The notes below the pieces were generated by a model that worked only from the letters and a program-made list of their open reading frames with translations, ran no database searches and was not told the origin of the DNA. DNA of 64,000 nt, taken from positions 62,001 to 126,000 of the forward strand of contig NZ_JARPUS010000012.1 of NCBI RefSeq assembly GCF_029537485.1, given 5' to 3'. Of the stretch, positions 18,352 to 28,609 are shown in pieces; positions within the stretch are counted from its first letter, which is position 1, and the number at the start of each line of letters is the position of its first letter. The stretch comes from Pseudomonas sp. GOM6 (GTDB lineage: Bacteria; Pseudomonadota; Gammaproteobacteria; Pseudomonadales; Pseudomonadaceae). The position numbers were made by a program, and so were the translations under genes.

Positions 18352-19547
18352 GCCACTTCAGCGCTATTGCCCAGGTACCGGGCGATCCGATTCTCGGCCT
18401 GCTCGACGCCTACCGCGCCGATCCCAATCCGGCCAAGCTGGATCTGGGCGTCGGCGTGTACAAGGACGCCAGCGGCCTGACACCCATCCCCCGTGCAGTG
18501 AAGCTGGCCGAGCAGCGCCTGCTGGAAACCGAACAGACCAAGACCTATATCGGTGGCCACGGCGCCGCCGAATTCGGCGAGCGCCTGCTGCAGCTGGTGC
18601 TGGGCACGGATTCGGCGCTGCTGCGCGACGGCCTGGCCGGCGCTACCCAGACTCCTGGCGGCACCGGTGCCCTGCGACTGGCCGGCGAGTTTATCGCCAG
18701 GAATCTGCCGGGACGCAGCATCTGGTTGAGCGACCCGACCTGGCCGATCCACGAAACCCTGTTCGCCGCCTGCGGCCTGCGTGTCGAGCACTATCCCTAT
18801 GTCGGTGCCGACAACCGCCTGCACGTGGACGCCATGCTCGAAGCCCTGCAGCGTATTCCGGCCGGTGACGTGGTGCTGCTGCACGCCTGCTGCCACAACC
18901 CGACCGGCTTCGACCTCGGCACTGCCGACTGGCAACGCGTGCTGGACGTGGTCAAGGCCCGCGAACTGCTGCCGCTGATCGACTTCGCCTACCAGGGCTT
19001 CGGCGACAGCCTGGAGCAAGACGCCTGGGCGGTGCGCCTGTTCGCCAACGAGCTGCCGGAACTGCTGGTCACCAGCTCCTGCTCGAAGAACTTCGGCCTC
19101 TATCGCGAGCGCACCGGCGCCCTGATCGTGCGCGCCGACAGCGCCGGCAGACTGGCTGCCGTGCGCAGCCAGCTAGCCCTGCTGGCCCGTGGCTTATGGT
19201 CGACGCCGCCGGCCCACGGCGCGGCGGTGGTGGCCGAGATACTCGGCGATGCCGAGCTAAAGGCACTGTGGAGCGCAGAAGTGGAAGGCATGCGCCAGCG
19301 CGTGGCCAGCCTGCGCAGCGGCCTGGTCGAAGCCCTGCGCCCGCATGGCCTGGCCGAGCGCTTCGCACACATCGCCGAGCAGCGCGGCATGTTCTCCTAC
19401 ACCGGCCTCAGCGCCGAGCAGGTGGCGCGGCTGCGCACGGAGTTCAGCGTGTATCTGGTCAGTAGCGGGCGCGCCAGCGTGGCGGGCATGAGCGAGGCGC
19501 GCCTGGACTACCTGGCCGGTGCCATCGCCAGGGTGTGCCAGGCCTGA
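18348..19547 (+). CDS. phhC: Aromatic amino acid aminotransferase
   Basis: Transaminates tyrosine and phenylalanine to the 2-oxo acids, the step after PhhA. A 399-residue class I aminotransferase. The PLP lysine is about K247 in [26 protein letters not shown] and DFAYQGFG are the asparagine and tyrosine motifs contacting PLP. Translation starts at a GTG overlapping the phhB stop by four bases; the protein then begins [18 protein letters not shown], as in TyrB-like enzymes. Confidence 0.94.
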   Translation: MSHFSAIAQVPGDPILGLLDAYRADPNPAKLDLGVGVYKDASGLTPIPRAVKLAEQRLLETEQTKTYIGGHGAAEFGERLLQLVLGTDSALLRDGLAGATQTPGGTGALRLAGEFIARNLPGRSIWLSDPTWPIHETLFAACGLRVEHYPYVGADNRLHVDAMLEALQRIPAGDVVLLHACCHNPTGFDLGTADWQRVLDVVKARELLPLIDFAYQGFGDSLEQDAWAVRLFANELPELLVTSSCSKNFGLYRERTGALIVRADSAGRLAAVRSQLALLARGLWSTPPAHGAAVVAEILGDAELKALWSAEVEGMRQRVASLRSGLVEALRPHGLAERFAHIAEQRGMFSYTGLSAEQVARLRTEFSVYLVSSGRASVAGMSEARLDYLAGAIARVCQA

Positions 19548-19551
19548 ACGA

Positions 19552-19575
19552 AAACGCCGCCCTCGGGCGGCGTTT
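19552..19575 (+). terminator. Hairpin after phhC
   Basis: A perfect 10-bp stem AAACGCCGCC/GGCGGCGTTT with a 4-base loop begins a few bases after the phhC stop. The T-run is short, so it is a plausible but weak intrinsic terminator of phhABC. Confidence 0.65.
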
Positions 19576-19585
19576 AGCTGGAAAT

Positions 19586-19730
19586 GTAGCCCGGATGAAA
19601 TCCGGGAAAACACGAGCCGAATAAACCCCGGATTGCATCCGGGCTAACGGCCTGCAGGCACCTTTCGCGGCTGAAGCCGCTCCCACGAAAGCCCAGGCAT
19701 TCACTGTGGGAGCGGCTTCAGCCGCGATTA
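19586..19730. repeat. Cluster of dispersed Pseudomonas repeats
   Basis: Two palindromic units of the type GTAGCCCGGAT...ATCCGGGCTA (19586-19606 and 19624-19648) are followed by two inverted REP copies: TTCGCGGCTGAAGCCGCTCCCACGAA near 19664-19689 and GTGGGAGCGGCTTCAGCCGCGAT at about 19705-19727. The inverted pair forms a REPIN-like unit between the 3' ends of the phh and selenium operons. Confidence 0.75.
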
Positions 19731-19769
19731 CCCGCGAGCGGATAAAAGCATCTGGTCAAGACTCAGCGC

Positions 19770-20126
19770 TCAATCCAGCTGATCGTCGCGAATCAGCACA
19801 TAGCTGCTGTCGGCACGATCGTAGACGTAATACATCTCTACTTTCATGCCGCGCATCACCGCCAGGTAGTCACCTGGCTCGGCAATGAAAAAGTCGTTGC
19901 TGTCGGCCTTGGCCGGGCTTTCGATACGGGCGTTGAAAAACAGCGCCGGATCGCTGCCGTCGAAGTAGTCGTCACGCTCGACTGCATCCCACTCGGCCGG
20001 CGCCTCGAAGGCGCCTTCGAACAGCACATGGCCGTCGCCCAGCTCCAGCTCCTCGGCGTCCGGATCGTTCTCGTCCGGACGGTACAGGGTGCAGTCCAGG
20101 GCGTCGGGGTGGTCTTTCAGTTTCAT
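19770..20126 (-). CDS. Hypothetical 118-residue protein coupled to selU
   Basis: An acidic, probably cytoplasmic protein with no signal peptide, membrane segment or recognised motif. It begins [20 protein letters not shown] and is rich in Asp and Glu. Its ATG overlaps the selU stop by four bases, so it is read as the third gene of selD-selU. That placement suggests a link to selenium-modified tRNA or general co-expression; no function can be assigned. Confidence 0.7.
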   Translation of the reverse strand: MKLKDHPDALDCTLYRPDENDPDAEELELGDGHVLFEGAFEAPAEWDAVERDDYFDGSDPALFFNARIESPAKADSNDFFIAEPGDYLAVMRGMKVEMYYVYDRADSSYVLIRDDQLD

Positions 20127-21220
20127 GCCTTGCTCCTTTCGCGCAGGTAGGCCAGCACGGCCTCCTGCTCACCGGCAAACTCGATACGCGAGGCCTTGCT
20201 CTCGCGCTGGAAGACGTACATGGGATCGTAGTATTCGCGCAGCAGACCTTCGATCCAACCACGGTGGGTATCCACCACGCCGCTGCGTTCCTGCTCCTCC
20301 AGCGCCTGCGCCAGTATCGCGCGCAGGCGCGCGTGGCGTTCACCACCCAGGCGCCGCTGGATATTATCCATACTCTGCAGCATGCGCTGGGCGAACAGGC
20401 TGAAACCGCTCTCCTCGCCATGCTCGCCGATAAACTCGGCGGCCAGGTCGATCACGTAGTCCTTGAGGATGCGCTCGACACGGCCTTCGACGCTGTCCTC
20501 CAGCCACACCAGCGGGTACTGCTGCATGCCCTGGTGCAGCGGCAACGGCAGCGAACAGGTGCCGATCAGGCGGCTCTCGTCCTCCAGCACGAACTGCTGC
20601 TGGCCGCGCGCGCGGCGCTTGAGCAGGTCGATGGCCAGGCGGTTCTCGAAGTCGATCTGCGCCGGCTGGCCGGTGGCGCGCTTGCCAAAGCTGGAGCCTC
20701 GGTGGTTGGCGTGGCCTTCCAGGTCGATGCTGTTGTCCAGCGCGGCGATCACCTCGGTCTTGCCGGTGCCGGTCATGCCGCCGACGATGACGAAGTCGCA
20801 CTCGGCCACCGCGCTGTCCAGCGTCTCGATCAGGAAAGTCCGCATGGCCTTGTAGCCGCCGATCACCCGTGGGTAGTCGATGCCGGCGTCCTTGAGCCAC
20901 TGCTGGACGATCTGCGAGCGCAGGCCGCCACGGAAGCAGTACAGGTAGCCGTTCGGGTTGGCCCTGGCGAAGGCCGCCCAGGCCTCGACCCGCTCGGCCT
21001 TGACCTTGCCCGACACCAGCTGGTGACCCAGTTCGATGGCCGCCTGCTGGCCCTTCTGTTTGTAGCAGGTGCCGACCTTCTGCCGTTCGATGTCGGTCAT
21101 CAGCGGCAGGCTGATGGCGTTGGGGAAGGCGCCCTTGGTGAATTCCACCGGGGCGCGCATATCCATCATCGGCAGGTCGCCCAGGAAAATCTCGCGGTAG
21201 TCGGCGGTGTTGTCGCGCAT
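20123..21220 (-). CDS. selU: tRNA 2-selenouridine synthase
   Basis: Replaces sulfur of 2-thiouridine in the wobble base of certain tRNAs with selenium, using selenophosphate from SelD (also called MnmH or YbbB). About 365 residues: an N-terminal rhodanese domain with the catalytic cysteine in [10 protein letters not shown] (about C95) and a P-loop domain with [10 protein letters not shown] (about 148-157). The ATG at 21220 shares one base with the selD stop; a GTG three bases upstream is also possible. It lies in a minus-strand run with selD and a small ORF. Confidence 0.94.
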   Translation of the reverse strand: MRDNTADYREIFLGDLPMMDMRAPVEFTKGAFPNAISLPLMTDIERQKVGTCYKQKGQQAAIELGHQLVSGKVKAERVEAWAAFARANPNGYLYCFRGGLRSQIVQQWLKDAGIDYPRVIGGYKAMRTFLIETLDSAVAECDFVIVGGMTGTGKTEVIAALDNSIDLEGHANHRGSSFGKRATGQPAQIDFENRLAIDLLKRRARGQQQFVLEDESRLIGTCSLPLPLHQGMQQYPLVWLEDSVEGRVERILKDYVIDLAAEFIGEHGEESGFSLFAQRMLQSMDNIQRRLGGERHARLRAILAQALEEQERSGVVDTHRGWIEGLLREYYDPMYVFQRESKASRIEFAGEQEAVLAYLRERSKA

Positions 21221-22254
21221 CACAGCACCTCGACCGCGTAGGTCTGTCGCTCGACCAGCTGACCAATCGGGGCCAGATTCAGCCCCAGCTCGGCGGCCAC
21301 CGCCAGGAACTCGGCTTCACCTTCGGGGCTGACGGCAATCAGCAGACCCCCGCTGGTCTGCGGGTCGCAGAGCAGGTCGCGCTGCGCCTCGGAAATCGGC
21401 GCGATCTTCTCGCCGTAGCTGTCGAAGTTGCGCAGGGTGCCGCCGGGCACACAGCCCTCGGCGAGGTAATAGTCGACACCGGGCAGGCGCGGCACGGCGG
21501 CGTAGTCGAGCTGAGCCGTGAGGTTGGCACCGTCGGCCATTTCGACCAGATGGCCGAGCAGACCGAAGCCGGTGACATCGGTCATCGCCCGCACACCGGC
21601 CAATTTGCCGAAACGACTGCCGGGCTTGTTCAGGGTGCACATCCAGTCGCGCGCCAGGCCCACGTCCTGCGCGCGCAGCTTGGCCTTCTTCTCGGCGGTG
21701 GTGAGGATGCCGATGCCTAGCGGCTTGCTCAGGTACAGCTTGCAGCCGGCGCTGGCGGTGTCGTTGCGCTTCATGTGCGTTTTCTGCACCACGCCGGTCA
21801 CGGCCAGACCGAAGATCGGCTCCGGCGCGTCGATGGAATGGCCGCCTGCCAGCGGGATGCCGGCGGCGTCGCACACCGCGCGGCCGCCACGAATCACTTC
21901 ACGCGCCACTTCCGGCGGCAGGACGTTGACCGGCCAGCCGAGGATGGCGATGGCCATCAGCGGGTCGCCACCCATGGCGTAGATGTCGCTGATCGCGTTG
22001 GTCGCGGCGATACGGCCGAAATCGTAGGGATCGTCGACGATGGGCATAAAGAAGTCGGTGGTGGAGACCACGCCGCGCTCGTCGTCGAGGGCATAAACCG
22101 CCGCGTCGTCTTTAGAAGCATTGCCGACCCAGAGTTTCGGGTCGAGGTTCTGCGCGCCGCTGCCGGCCAGGATCACCTCCAGCACCTTGGGAGAAATCTT
22201 GCAGCCGCAGCCGGCGCCGTGGCTGTACTGGGTCAAACGGATCGGCTCGCTCAT
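21220..22254 (-). CDS. selD: Selenide, water dikinase
   Basis: Makes selenophosphate from selenide and ATP. The 344-residue protein has the catalytic motif [16 protein letters not shown] (C16 and K19) with a cysteine rather than selenocysteine, and the ATP-binding segments [14 protein letters not shown] and [14 protein letters not shown]. No selA or selB gene is nearby, so in this window selenophosphate is linked to tRNA selenation by SelU. It is divergent from a transporter gene set of the selenium-associated clade. Confidence 0.95.
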   Translation of the reverse strand: MSEPIRLTQYSHGAGCGCKISPKVLEVILAGSGAQNLDPKLWVGNASKDDAAVYALDDERGVVSTTDFFMPIVDDPYDFGRIAATNAISDIYAMGGDPLMAIAILGWPVNVLPPEVAREVIRGGRAVCDAAGIPLAGGHSIDAPEPIFGLAVTGVVQKTHMKRNDTASAGCKLYLSKPLGIGILTTAEKKAKLRAQDVGLARDWMCTLNKPGSRFGKLAGVRAMTDVTGFGLLGHLVEMADGANLTAQLDYAAVPRLPGVDYYLAEGCVPGGTLRNFDSYGEKIAPISEAQRDLLCDPQTSGGLLIAVSPEGEAEFLAVAAELGLNLAPIGQLVERQTYAVEVL

Positions 22255-22410
22255 TGCAGTCTCTTGGCAATTGCACAAAACAGGCGGCGGATTCTAGCAA
22301 AGCTACTCTTTATGCTCGCCCCCCGTATAATCGCCCCCTCTCACCTCCATGCGCCGGCCGCCACGCGGGTCGACGCTGAACCTTTTCCGCTATTGAACCG
22401 GAGAATCTTC
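22255..22410. promoter_or_regulatory. Divergent promoter region of selD and the selenium transporter
   Basis: A perfect TATAAT lies at 22326-22331 on the plus strand, about 80 bases before the binding-protein ATG. On the minus strand a TAGAAT (22296-22291) is a candidate -10 for selD. Neither has a strong -35 match by eye. Confidence 0.5.
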
Positions 22411-23262
22411 ATGCTCAAGCGTACCCTGGCGCTCGCCGCCGGCTTTGCCCTGTCCCTGTCCGCCACCCTGACCCAGGCCGCCGAGGTGCTGAAAGTCAGC
22501 GCCATCCCCGACGAGGCCCCCACCGAACTGCTGCGCAAGTTCAAGCCGCTGGGTGCCTACCTGGAGCAGGAACTGGGCATGAAAGTCGAGTTCGTCCCGG
22601 TCGCCGACTACCCGGCCGTGGTCGAGGCCCTGGCCACCGACCGCATCGACCTGGCCTGGCTGGGCGGTTTCACCTTCGTTCAGGTACGCCTGAAGACCGG
22701 CAATGCCATCCCGCTGGTACAGCGCGAGCAGGACGCCCAGTTCACCAGCAAGTTCATCACCGCCGACGCCAACGTGAAGTCGCTGGCCGACCTGAAAGGT
22801 AAGAGCTTCGCCTTCGGCTCGGTGTCCTCCACGTCCGGCAGCCTGATGCCGCGTTACTTCATGCTGCAGGACGGCATCAAGCCGGAAGCCTTCTTCAGCC
22901 GCGTCGGCTACTCCGGCGCGCATGACGCCACCGCTGCCTGGGTGCAGGCCGGCAAGGTCGACGGCGGCGTGCTCAACGCCAGCGTGTGGGACAAGCTGGT
23001 CGCCGCCGGCAAGGTCGACACCGCCAAGGTCAAGGTCTTCGCCACCACCCCGGCCTACTACGACTACAACTGGACCGTGCGCGGCACCCTCGATCCGGCC
23101 CTGACTGCCAAGATCAAGACCGCCTTCCTCGCCCTCGACCCGGCCAACCCGGAACACAAGGCGATCCTCGACCTGCAGGCCGCCTCGCGCTTCATCGAGA
23201 CCCAACCCGAGAACTACAAGGGCATCGAGGACGCCGCCCGCGCCGCCGACCTGCTGAAATGA
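22411..23262 (+). CDS. PhnD-like periplasmic binding protein, putative selenium oxyanion transporter
   Basis: A 283-residue exported binding protein of the phosphonate/PhnD family. The signal peptide ends TLTQAAE (cleavage near 23). The mature protein shows family features: [42 protein letters not shown] and [16 protein letters not shown] subgroup of these proteins is encoded next to selD/selU and has been proposed to import selenate or another selenium compound. Here it is divergent from selD-selU, which fits. The substrate has not been shown. Its stop overlaps the ATPase start by four bases. Confidence 0.85.
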   Translation: MLKRTLALAAGFALSLSATLTQAAEVLKVSAIPDEAPTELLRKFKPLGAYLEQELGMKVEFVPVADYPAVVEALATDRIDLAWLGGFTFVQVRLKTGNAIPLVQREQDAQFTSKFITADANVKSLADLKGKSFAFGSVSSTSGSLMPRYFMLQDGIKPEAFFSRVGYSGAHDATAAWVQAGKVDGGVLNASVWDKLVAAGKVDTAKVKVFATTPAYYDYNWTVRGTLDPALTAKIKTAFLALDPANPEHKAILDLQAASRFIETQPENYKGIEDAARAADLLK

Positions 23263-24056
23263 GCCTGCGCCTGACCCAGGCGCAGCTGCAGCACGCTAAC
23301 GGAGTCCACGCCCTGCGCGGCGTGGACCTGGCCATTGCCAGCGGCGAACGGGTCGCCATCATCGGCCCGTCCGGCGCGGGTAAATCCAGCCTGCTCAACC
23401 TGCTGGCAAGCGCCCTGCCACCCAGCGCCGGCAGTGTCGAACTGCTCGATGAGCAGCCCTGGCAACTCGGCGCCCGCGCCCGCCAACGCCTGCGCACGCG
23501 CATCGGTCTGATCCACCAGGCACCGCCGCTGCCGCCACGGCAACGGGTGGTCACCGCCGTACTGGCAGGCAAACTCGGTCAGTGGGGCCTGGGCAGGAGC
23601 CTGCTCAACCTGCTGCACCCCGTCGATATCCCCGGCGCCCGCACCGTGCTCGCCCACCTGGACCTGGCCGACAAGCTGTTCGCCCAGTGCCAGCAGCTTT
23701 CCGGCGGCCAGCTGCAGCGGGTCGGCATCGCCCGTGCGCTGTACCAGAACCCCGAGCTGCTGCTGGCCGACGAGCCGGTCTCGGCGATGGACCCGGTGCT
23801 GGCCGACCACACCCTCGCCGTACTGTGCCGGCATGCCGAAGCCAACCGGGTCACCCTGGTCGCCAGCCTGCATGCGGTGGATCTGGCCCTGGCGCACTTC
23901 CCGCGCATCGTCGGCGTGCGCAACGGGCAGATCGCCTTTGATCGCCCGGCCGGCGAGGTCGACCAGGCCCTGCTCGATGCGCTGTACGCCAACGAGCAGT
24001 TGGTCTCGCCACAAGCGCCAACCGTGTCCCTGACGTTGCAGATTCCGCGATGCTGA
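23259..24056 (+). CDS. ABC transporter ATP-binding subunit (PhnC-like), putative selenium importer
   Basis: A 265-residue ATPase. Walker A is GPSGAGKSS (about 36-44), the signature is [15 protein letters not shown], Walker B is [12 protein letters not shown], and the switch histidine is in [10 protein letters not shown]. The ATG overlaps the binding-protein stop. It energises the two permeases encoded further on, from which it is separated by a 234-bp repeat-filled gap that is unusual inside this otherwise overlapping operon. Confidence 0.88.
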   Translation: MSLRLTQAQLQHANGVHALRGVDLAIASGERVAIIGPSGAGKSSLLNLLASALPPSAGSVELLDEQPWQLGARARQRLRTRIGLIHQAPPLPPRQRVVTAVLAGKLGQWGLGRSLLNLLHPVDIPGARTVLAHLDLADKLFAQCQQLSGGQLQRVGIARALYQNPELLLADEPVSAMDPVLADHTLAVLCRHAEANRVTLVASLHAVDLALAHFPRIVGVRNGQIAFDRPAGEVDQALLDALYANEQLVSPQAPTVSLTLQIPRC

Positions 24057-24078
24057 ACACAATGCTGCAGATGTCGCT

Positions 24079-24270
24079 TGTAGGAGGGGCTGAGCGGCAC
24101 TACGTCTTGGCCGCGACGTTTTTGCGCTGCCTGGGTCGCGGCCTCGACGGAGTGCCGCCCAACCCCTCCTACTCAGGTAGAACCGAGTCTGGTGGGAGCG
24201 GCTTTAGCCGCGATTGGCGCAACGTAAGAGCATCGCGGCTAAAGCGGAGTGCCGCCCAGCCTCTCCCACG
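24079..24270. repeat. REP/REPIN insertions inside the transporter operon
   Basis: Two inverted pairs fill the gap between the ATPase and permease genes. The first pairs GTAGGAGGGGCTGAGCGGCACT (from about 24080) with its near-inverse ending CAACCCCTCCTAC (about 24146-24170). The second begins with the REP copy GTGGGAGCGGCTTTAGCCGCG (24192-24212). Its partner (24232-24269) starts as that REP (ATCGCGGCTAAAGC) but continues as the other type (GGAGTGCCGCCCAGCC), making a chimeric element. Confidence 0.7.
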
Positions 24271-24290
24271 ACACACCCCGAGGCAGCCGC

Positions 24291-25118
24291 ATGCTGCAGC
24301 GTGACCGCCGCGACCCCGCCGCCCTGCCCCGCCTGCTGCTGACCCTGCTGGCCGTGGCCCTGCTGTGGCCGGGCATCCAGCTCAGCGAGCTGGACCTCGG
24401 CGTGCTGCTGGCCAGTGACAGCCAGAGCGAGATGGGCCGCTTCGTCGCCGGTTTCTGGCCCCCGGCGCACAACGCCGAGTTCCTCGACCTGCTGCTGCAG
24501 GCCACCCTGCAGACCCTGGCCATCGCCACCGCCGGCATGGCCCTGGCGCTGCTGATCGCGGTACCGGCGGCGTTGCTCGCCAGCCGCGCACTGTCGCTGA
24601 CCGCCGCTTCGCGCGGTGGTCGGCCGAGCGCCCTCGGCCAGGCCCTGCGCTGGCCGGTGCGGGCCTTGCTGATTTTCCTGCGCAGCGTGCCGGAGATCGT
24701 CTGGGCCTTGCTGTTCGTGCGTGCCGTCGGCCTCGGTCCCACCGCCGGGGTGCTGGCCATCGCCATCACCTACGCCGGCATGCTCGGCAAGGTCTATGCG
24801 GAAATCTTCGAGTCGGTAGACCAGCGCCCCATGCACGCCCTGCTGCAGGGTGGCAGCGGCCGTCTGGCTGCGTTTGTCTACGGCATCCTGCCGAATGCCG
24901 CCGCCGAACTGACCTCCTACACCGTGTACCGCTGGGAATGCGCCATTCGTGCTTCGGTGGTGATGGGCTTTGTCGGCGCCGGTGGCCTTGGCCAGCAGAT
25001 CGACCTGTCGCTGCGCATGTTCGCCGGCGGCGAGGTGGCCAGCATGCTGCTGACCTTCCTGATTCTGGTACTGCTGGCCGACGGCCTGAGCCGCCTGCTG
25101 CGCGGGAGGCTGGCATGA
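24291..25118 (+). CDS. ABC transporter permease (PhnE-like), putative selenium importer
   Basis: A 275-residue inner-membrane permease with several hydrophobic segments. The family coupling loop is VYGILPNAAAELTSYTVYRWECAIRASVVMGFVGAGGLG. The ATG at 24291 is preferred to a GTG at 24249 lying inside the repeat. Its last bases overlap the second permease gene by four. An N-terminal segment (LLLTLLAVALLWPG) forms the first membrane span. Confidence 0.87.
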   Translation: MLQRDRRDPAALPRLLLTLLAVALLWPGIQLSELDLGVLLASDSQSEMGRFVAGFWPPAHNAEFLDLLLQATLQTLAIATAGMALALLIAVPAALLASRALSLTAASRGGRPSALGQALRWPVRALLIFLRSVPEIVWALLFVRAVGLGPTAGVLAIAITYAGMLGKVYAEIFESVDQRPMHALLQGGSGRLAAFVYGILPNAAAELTSYTVYRWECAIRASVVMGFVGAGGLGQQIDLSLRMFAGGEVASMLLTFLILVLLADGLSRLLRGRLA

Positions 25119-25882
25119 ACCGGCTACTCAACCTGGCGCTGCTCGCCGCCATTCTCGTCGCGATCATCGCCTCTTTCGCCTACCTGGGCCTGGACCTGGG
25201 CGCGCTGTTCGGCCGCGACAGCCTCGGCCATATGGGCGCCTACGCCGCGCGCTTCCTGCAGCCTGACCTGAGCGCCGCACACCTGCAGGCCATCGGCCGC
25301 GGCGCCCTGGAAACCCTGGCCATGTCGGCCTTGGGCACCCTGCTGGCAGCCATCTTCGGCCTGCTGCTGGCGCTGCCGGCGGCCGGGCGCTTTGGTTGGC
25401 CGCTGCAGGGCCTGGCACGCCTGCTGCTCAATGGTTTGCGGGCGATTCCCGAACTGGTGTGGGCGGCGCTGATGGTGCTGGCCGCCGGCCTCGGCCCGAA
25501 CGCCGGCACCCTGGCCCTGGCCCTGCACACGGCTGGCGTGCTCGGGCGGCTGTTCGCCGAAGCGCTGGAGAACACGCCGAAGGAGCCCGCCGAAGCCATC
25601 CGCCTGCAGGGCGGCAGTCAGGTCGCCGCCTTCTGTTACGGCACCCTGCCCAACCTGTTCCCGCAGCTGCTGGCCTACAGCCTGTACCGCTGGGAGAACA
25701 ATATCCGCATGGCCAGCGTGCTCGGCTTCGTCGGCGCCGGCGGCCTTGGGCAGATGCTCTACGTTAGCCTCAGTCTGTTCCAGGAGGCCCAGGCCAGCAC
25801 GGTGATCCTGGCCATGCTGGCCCTGGTGTTCGCGGTCGATGCCTTGAGTGGCTGGACGCGCCAACGCTGGGTGCGCGCCTGA
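25115..25882 (+). CDS. ABC transporter permease (PhnE-like), second subunit
   Basis: A 255-residue permease related to the previous one; its coupling loop reads CYGTLPNLFPQLLAYSLYRWENNIRMASVLGFVGAGGLG. Two different PhnE-type subunits point to a heterodimeric channel. It overlaps the first permease gene by four bases and is the last gene of the transporter operon. Confidence 0.87.
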   Translation: MNRLLNLALLAAILVAIIASFAYLGLDLGALFGRDSLGHMGAYAARFLQPDLSAAHLQAIGRGALETLAMSALGTLLAAIFGLLLALPAAGRFGWPLQGLARLLLNGLRAIPELVWAALMVLAAGLGPNAGTLALALHTAGVLGRLFAEALENTPKEPAEAIRLQGGSQVAAFCYGTLPNLFPQLLAYSLYRWENNIRMASVLGFVGAGGLGQMLYVSLSLFQEAQASTVILAMLALVFAVDALSGWTRQRWVRA

Positions 25883-25984
25883 GCGCATCATTCGCCGGCT
25901 CTATCGCGCTTATCGGCTGACCGGCCAGGGCTTGCGGGGTTACCATGCCCGTCCGCATGAACTAGCCGATAGCCGAGAAGCCTG

Positions 25985-27328
25985 ATGTCCGCCTGGAGCC
26001 CCGAGAGCTGGAGAAGCAAGCCCATCCAGCAGCAACCCGAATACCCCGACGCCGCCCACCTCGCCCGCGTGGAGCAGACCCTGGCCGGCTACCCGCCACT
26101 GGTGTTCGCCGGCGAGGCCCGCGAGCTGCGCCGCCAGTTCGCCGAGGTCACCCAGGGCCGCGCCTTCCTGCTGCAGGGCGGCGACTGCGCCGAGAGCTTC
26201 GCCGAGTTCAGCGCGGCGAAAATCCGCGACACCTTCAAAGTGATGTTACAGATGGCCATTGTCATGACCTTCGCCGCCGGCTGCCCGGTGGTGAAAGTCG
26301 GGCGCATGGCCGGGCAGTTCGCCAAGCCGCGCTCCTCCGGTAGCGAAACCATCGACGGCGTGACCCTACCGGCCTACCGCGGCGATATCGTCAACGGCAT
26401 CGGCTTCGACGCCGCCAGCCGCGTGCCGGACCCGAATCGTCTGCTGCAGGCCTACAACCAGGCGACCGCCAGCCTCAACCTGCTGCGCGCCTTCGCCCAG
26501 GGCGGTTTCGCCGATGTGCACCAGGTGCACCAGTGGAACCTGGACTTCATCGCCAACTCGGCCCTCTCCGAGAAGTACCACCAGCTGGCCAACCGCATCG
26601 ACGAGACCCTCGCCTTCATGCGCGCAGTCGGTATGGACAGCGCACCGCAGCTGCGCGAAGTCAGCTTCTTCACCGCCCACGAGGCGCTGCTGCTGGGCTA
26701 CGAGCAAGCCTTCGTGCGCCAGGACAGCCTCACCGGGCGCTGGTACGACTGCTCCGCGCACATGCTGTGGGTCGGCGACCGTACCCGCCAGCTGGACGGC
26801 GCCCACGTCGAGTTCATGCGCGGCATCGAGAACCCCATCGGGGTCAAGGTCGGCCCGAGCATGGACCCGGACGAGCTGATTCGCCTGATCGACATCCTCA
26901 ACCCGGACAACGACCCTGGGCGCCTGAACCTGATCGTGCGCATGGGCGCCGACAAGGTCGAAGCGCACTTCCCGCGCCTGCTGCGCAAGGTGAAGGAGGA
27001 AGGCCGCCAGGTGCTGTGGAGCTCCGACCCCATGCACGGCAACACCATCAAGGCCAGCAGCGGCTACAAGACCCGCGACTTCGCGCAGATCCTCTCGGAG
27101 GTGAAGCAGTTCTTCCAGGTGCATCGCGCCGAGGGCACGGTGGCCGGCGGCATCCATATCGAGATGACCGGGCAGAACGTTACCGAGTGCATCGGCGGTT
27201 CGCGGCCGATCACCGAGGACGGCCTGTCGGACCGCTACCATACCCACTGCGACCCACGGATGAACGCGGACCAGTCGCTGGAGCTGGCCTTCATGATCGC
27301 CGAGACGCTGAAACAGGCGCGCGGCTGA
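25985..27328 (+). CDS. Class II 3-deoxy-7-phosphoheptulonate synthase
   Basis: Condenses phosphoenolpyruvate and erythrose 4-phosphate, the entry step of the shikimate pathway. A 447-residue plant-type (class II) enzyme. Recognisable segments are [11 protein letters not shown] (metal and PEP site cysteine), [40 protein letters not shown] and [18 protein letters not shown]. The start [16 protein letters not shown] is as in bacterial homologues. The gene stands alone with its own terminator. Confidence 0.95.
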   Translation: MSAWSPESWRSKPIQQQPEYPDAAHLARVEQTLAGYPPLVFAGEARELRRQFAEVTQGRAFLLQGGDCAESFAEFSAAKIRDTFKVMLQMAIVMTFAAGCPVVKVGRMAGQFAKPRSSGSETIDGVTLPAYRGDIVNGIGFDAASRVPDPNRLLQAYNQATASLNLLRAFAQGGFADVHQVHQWNLDFIANSALSEKYHQLANRIDETLAFMRAVGMDSAPQLREVSFFTAHEALLLGYEQAFVRQDSLTGRWYDCSAHMLWVGDRTRQLDGAHVEFMRGIENPIGVKVGPSMDPDELIRLIDILNPDNDPGRLNLIVRMGADKVEAHFPRLLRKVKEEGRQVLWSSDPMHGNTIKASSGYKTRDFAQILSEVKQFFQVHRAEGTVAGGIHIEMTGQNVTECIGGSRPITEDGLSDRYHTHCDPRMNADQSLELAFMIAETLKQARG

Positions 27329-27335
27329 AGCGCAC

Positions 27336-27355
27336 ACGGGGCCCAATGGCCCCGT
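27336..27355 (+). terminator. Hairpin after the DAHP synthase gene
   Basis: A perfect 8-bp stem ACGGGGCC/GGCCCCGT with a 4-base loop, just after the stop. Only a mixed T-containing tail follows, so efficiency is uncertain. Confidence 0.6.
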
Positions 27356-27383
27356 AGTCTTATCTCCAGGCAAGGAGCAACGC

Positions 27384-27689
27384 GTGATTACCTGTTACCT
27401 CAAGTACGTTATCGATCCCTACAAGCTCAAGGAATTCGAGCACTACGGCAAACGGTGGATTCCGCTGGTGGAGAAGTTCGGCGGCCAGCATCACGGCTAC
27501 TTCCTGCCATCGGAGGGCGCCAACAACATCGCCCTGGCCCTGTTCAGCTTCCCCAGCCTGGCCGAGTACGAACGCTACCGGCAACAGTCGATGACAGACG
27601 CCGAATGCCAGGCCGCCTTCCGCTATGCCGAAGAGACCCGCTGCATCCTCAGCTACGAACGCTCGTTCTTGCGCCCGGTCTTCGGTTAA
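27384..27689 (+). CDS. NIPSNAP-family protein
   Basis: A 101-residue ferredoxin-like-fold protein starting at GTG with AAGGAG upstream. It begins MITCYLKYVIDPYKLKEFEHYGKRWIPLVEKFGGQHHGYF, the NIPSNAP signature, and includes FSFPSLAEYERYRQQSMTD. The biochemical function of bacterial members is unknown. It stands alone between DAHP synthase and a predicted outer membrane protein. Confidence 0.85.
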   Translation: MITCYLKYVIDPYKLKEFEHYGKRWIPLVEKFGGQHHGYFLPSEGANNIALALFSFPSLAEYERYRQQSMTDAECQAAFRYAEETRCILSYERSFLRPVFG

Positions 27690-27799
27690 GCCTTGCGCAG
27701 CCTCAAGGGCTAGCACCCCTCCAGCCTCTGGGTATCAGGGCCAGCACCGCGCGGGTTCCTGTCTAGACTTCCCCGATAAACCACTCGGGGGGATTCACG

Positions 27800-28609
27800 A
27801 TGAAATACCTGTATTCGTCATGCCTTGGCCTGAGCCTGTCCCTGGCAACCGGTGTTGTACACGCAGCTGATGAGCCATCGGCCGACGAGCTGGCCAAGCA
27901 ACTGGCCAACCCCATCGCCTCGCTGATCAGCGTGCCGCTGCAATACAACTACGACGAGAACATCGGCCCGGATGACAAGGGCAGCCGCCACACCACCAAC
28001 CTCCAGCCAGTCGCGCCCTTCAGCCTCAATGAGGACTGGAACCTGATCTCGCGCACCATCCTGCCGCTGATCGATCAGACCGACATCGCCCCCGGCACCG
28101 GCAATCAAACGGGCACCGGCGATGTGGTGCAGAGCCTGTTCTTCTCGCCCAAGGAACCGAGCGAATCCGGCTGGATCTGGGGCGTAGGTCCGGTGTTCCT
28201 GCTGCCGACGGCCTCCGATGACCTGTTGGGCAGTGACCAATGGGGCATGGGGCCTACCGCCGTCGCCTTGAAGCAGTCCGGCGCCTGGACCTATGGCGCA
28301 TTGGTCAACCACATCGAGCACGTCACCACCGACCAAGGCCATGCCGATGTCAGCGCCACCTTCCTGCAGCCCTTTTTGGTCTACGGTCTGCCCGGCGGCA
28401 TCACCATCGGGCTGAACTCGGAAAGCACCTACGACTGGGAAGGCGAGGAAGCGGCCGTGCCCATCAACCTGCAGATGAACAAGGTCAGCAAGATCGGCAA
28501 ACAGATGATTCAGTTCGGCGGCGGCGTGCGCTACTGGGCGGAAAGTACCGACGCCGGGCCGGAAGGCTGGGGCGCGCGGCTCAACTTCGTCCTGCTGTTC
28601 CCGAAGTGA
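27800..28609 (+). CDS. Predicted outer membrane transporter-like beta-barrel protein
   Basis: A 269-residue exported protein with a signal peptide ending VVHAAD (about residue 23) and alternating beta-barrel-like strands ending in RLNFVLLFPK. The internal PLQYNYDENIGPDDKGSRHTTNLQPVAPFSL and GVGPVFLLPTASDDLLGSDQWGMGPT resemble the family loosely named transporter or MetA-pathway phenol degradation. The substrate is unknown. It is monocistronic. Confidence 0.7.
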   Translation: MKYLYSSCLGLSLSLATGVVHAADEPSADELAKQLANPIASLISVPLQYNYDENIGPDDKGSRHTTNLQPVAPFSLNEDWNLISRTILPLIDQTDIAPGTGNQTGTGDVVQSLFFSPKEPSESGWIWGVGPVFLLPTASDDLLGSDQWGMGPTAVALKQSGAWTYGALVNHIEHVTTDQGHADVSATFLQPFLVYGLPGGITIGLNSESTYDWEGEEAAVPINLQMNKVSKIGKQMIQFGGGVRYWAESTDAGPEGWGARLNFVLLFPK

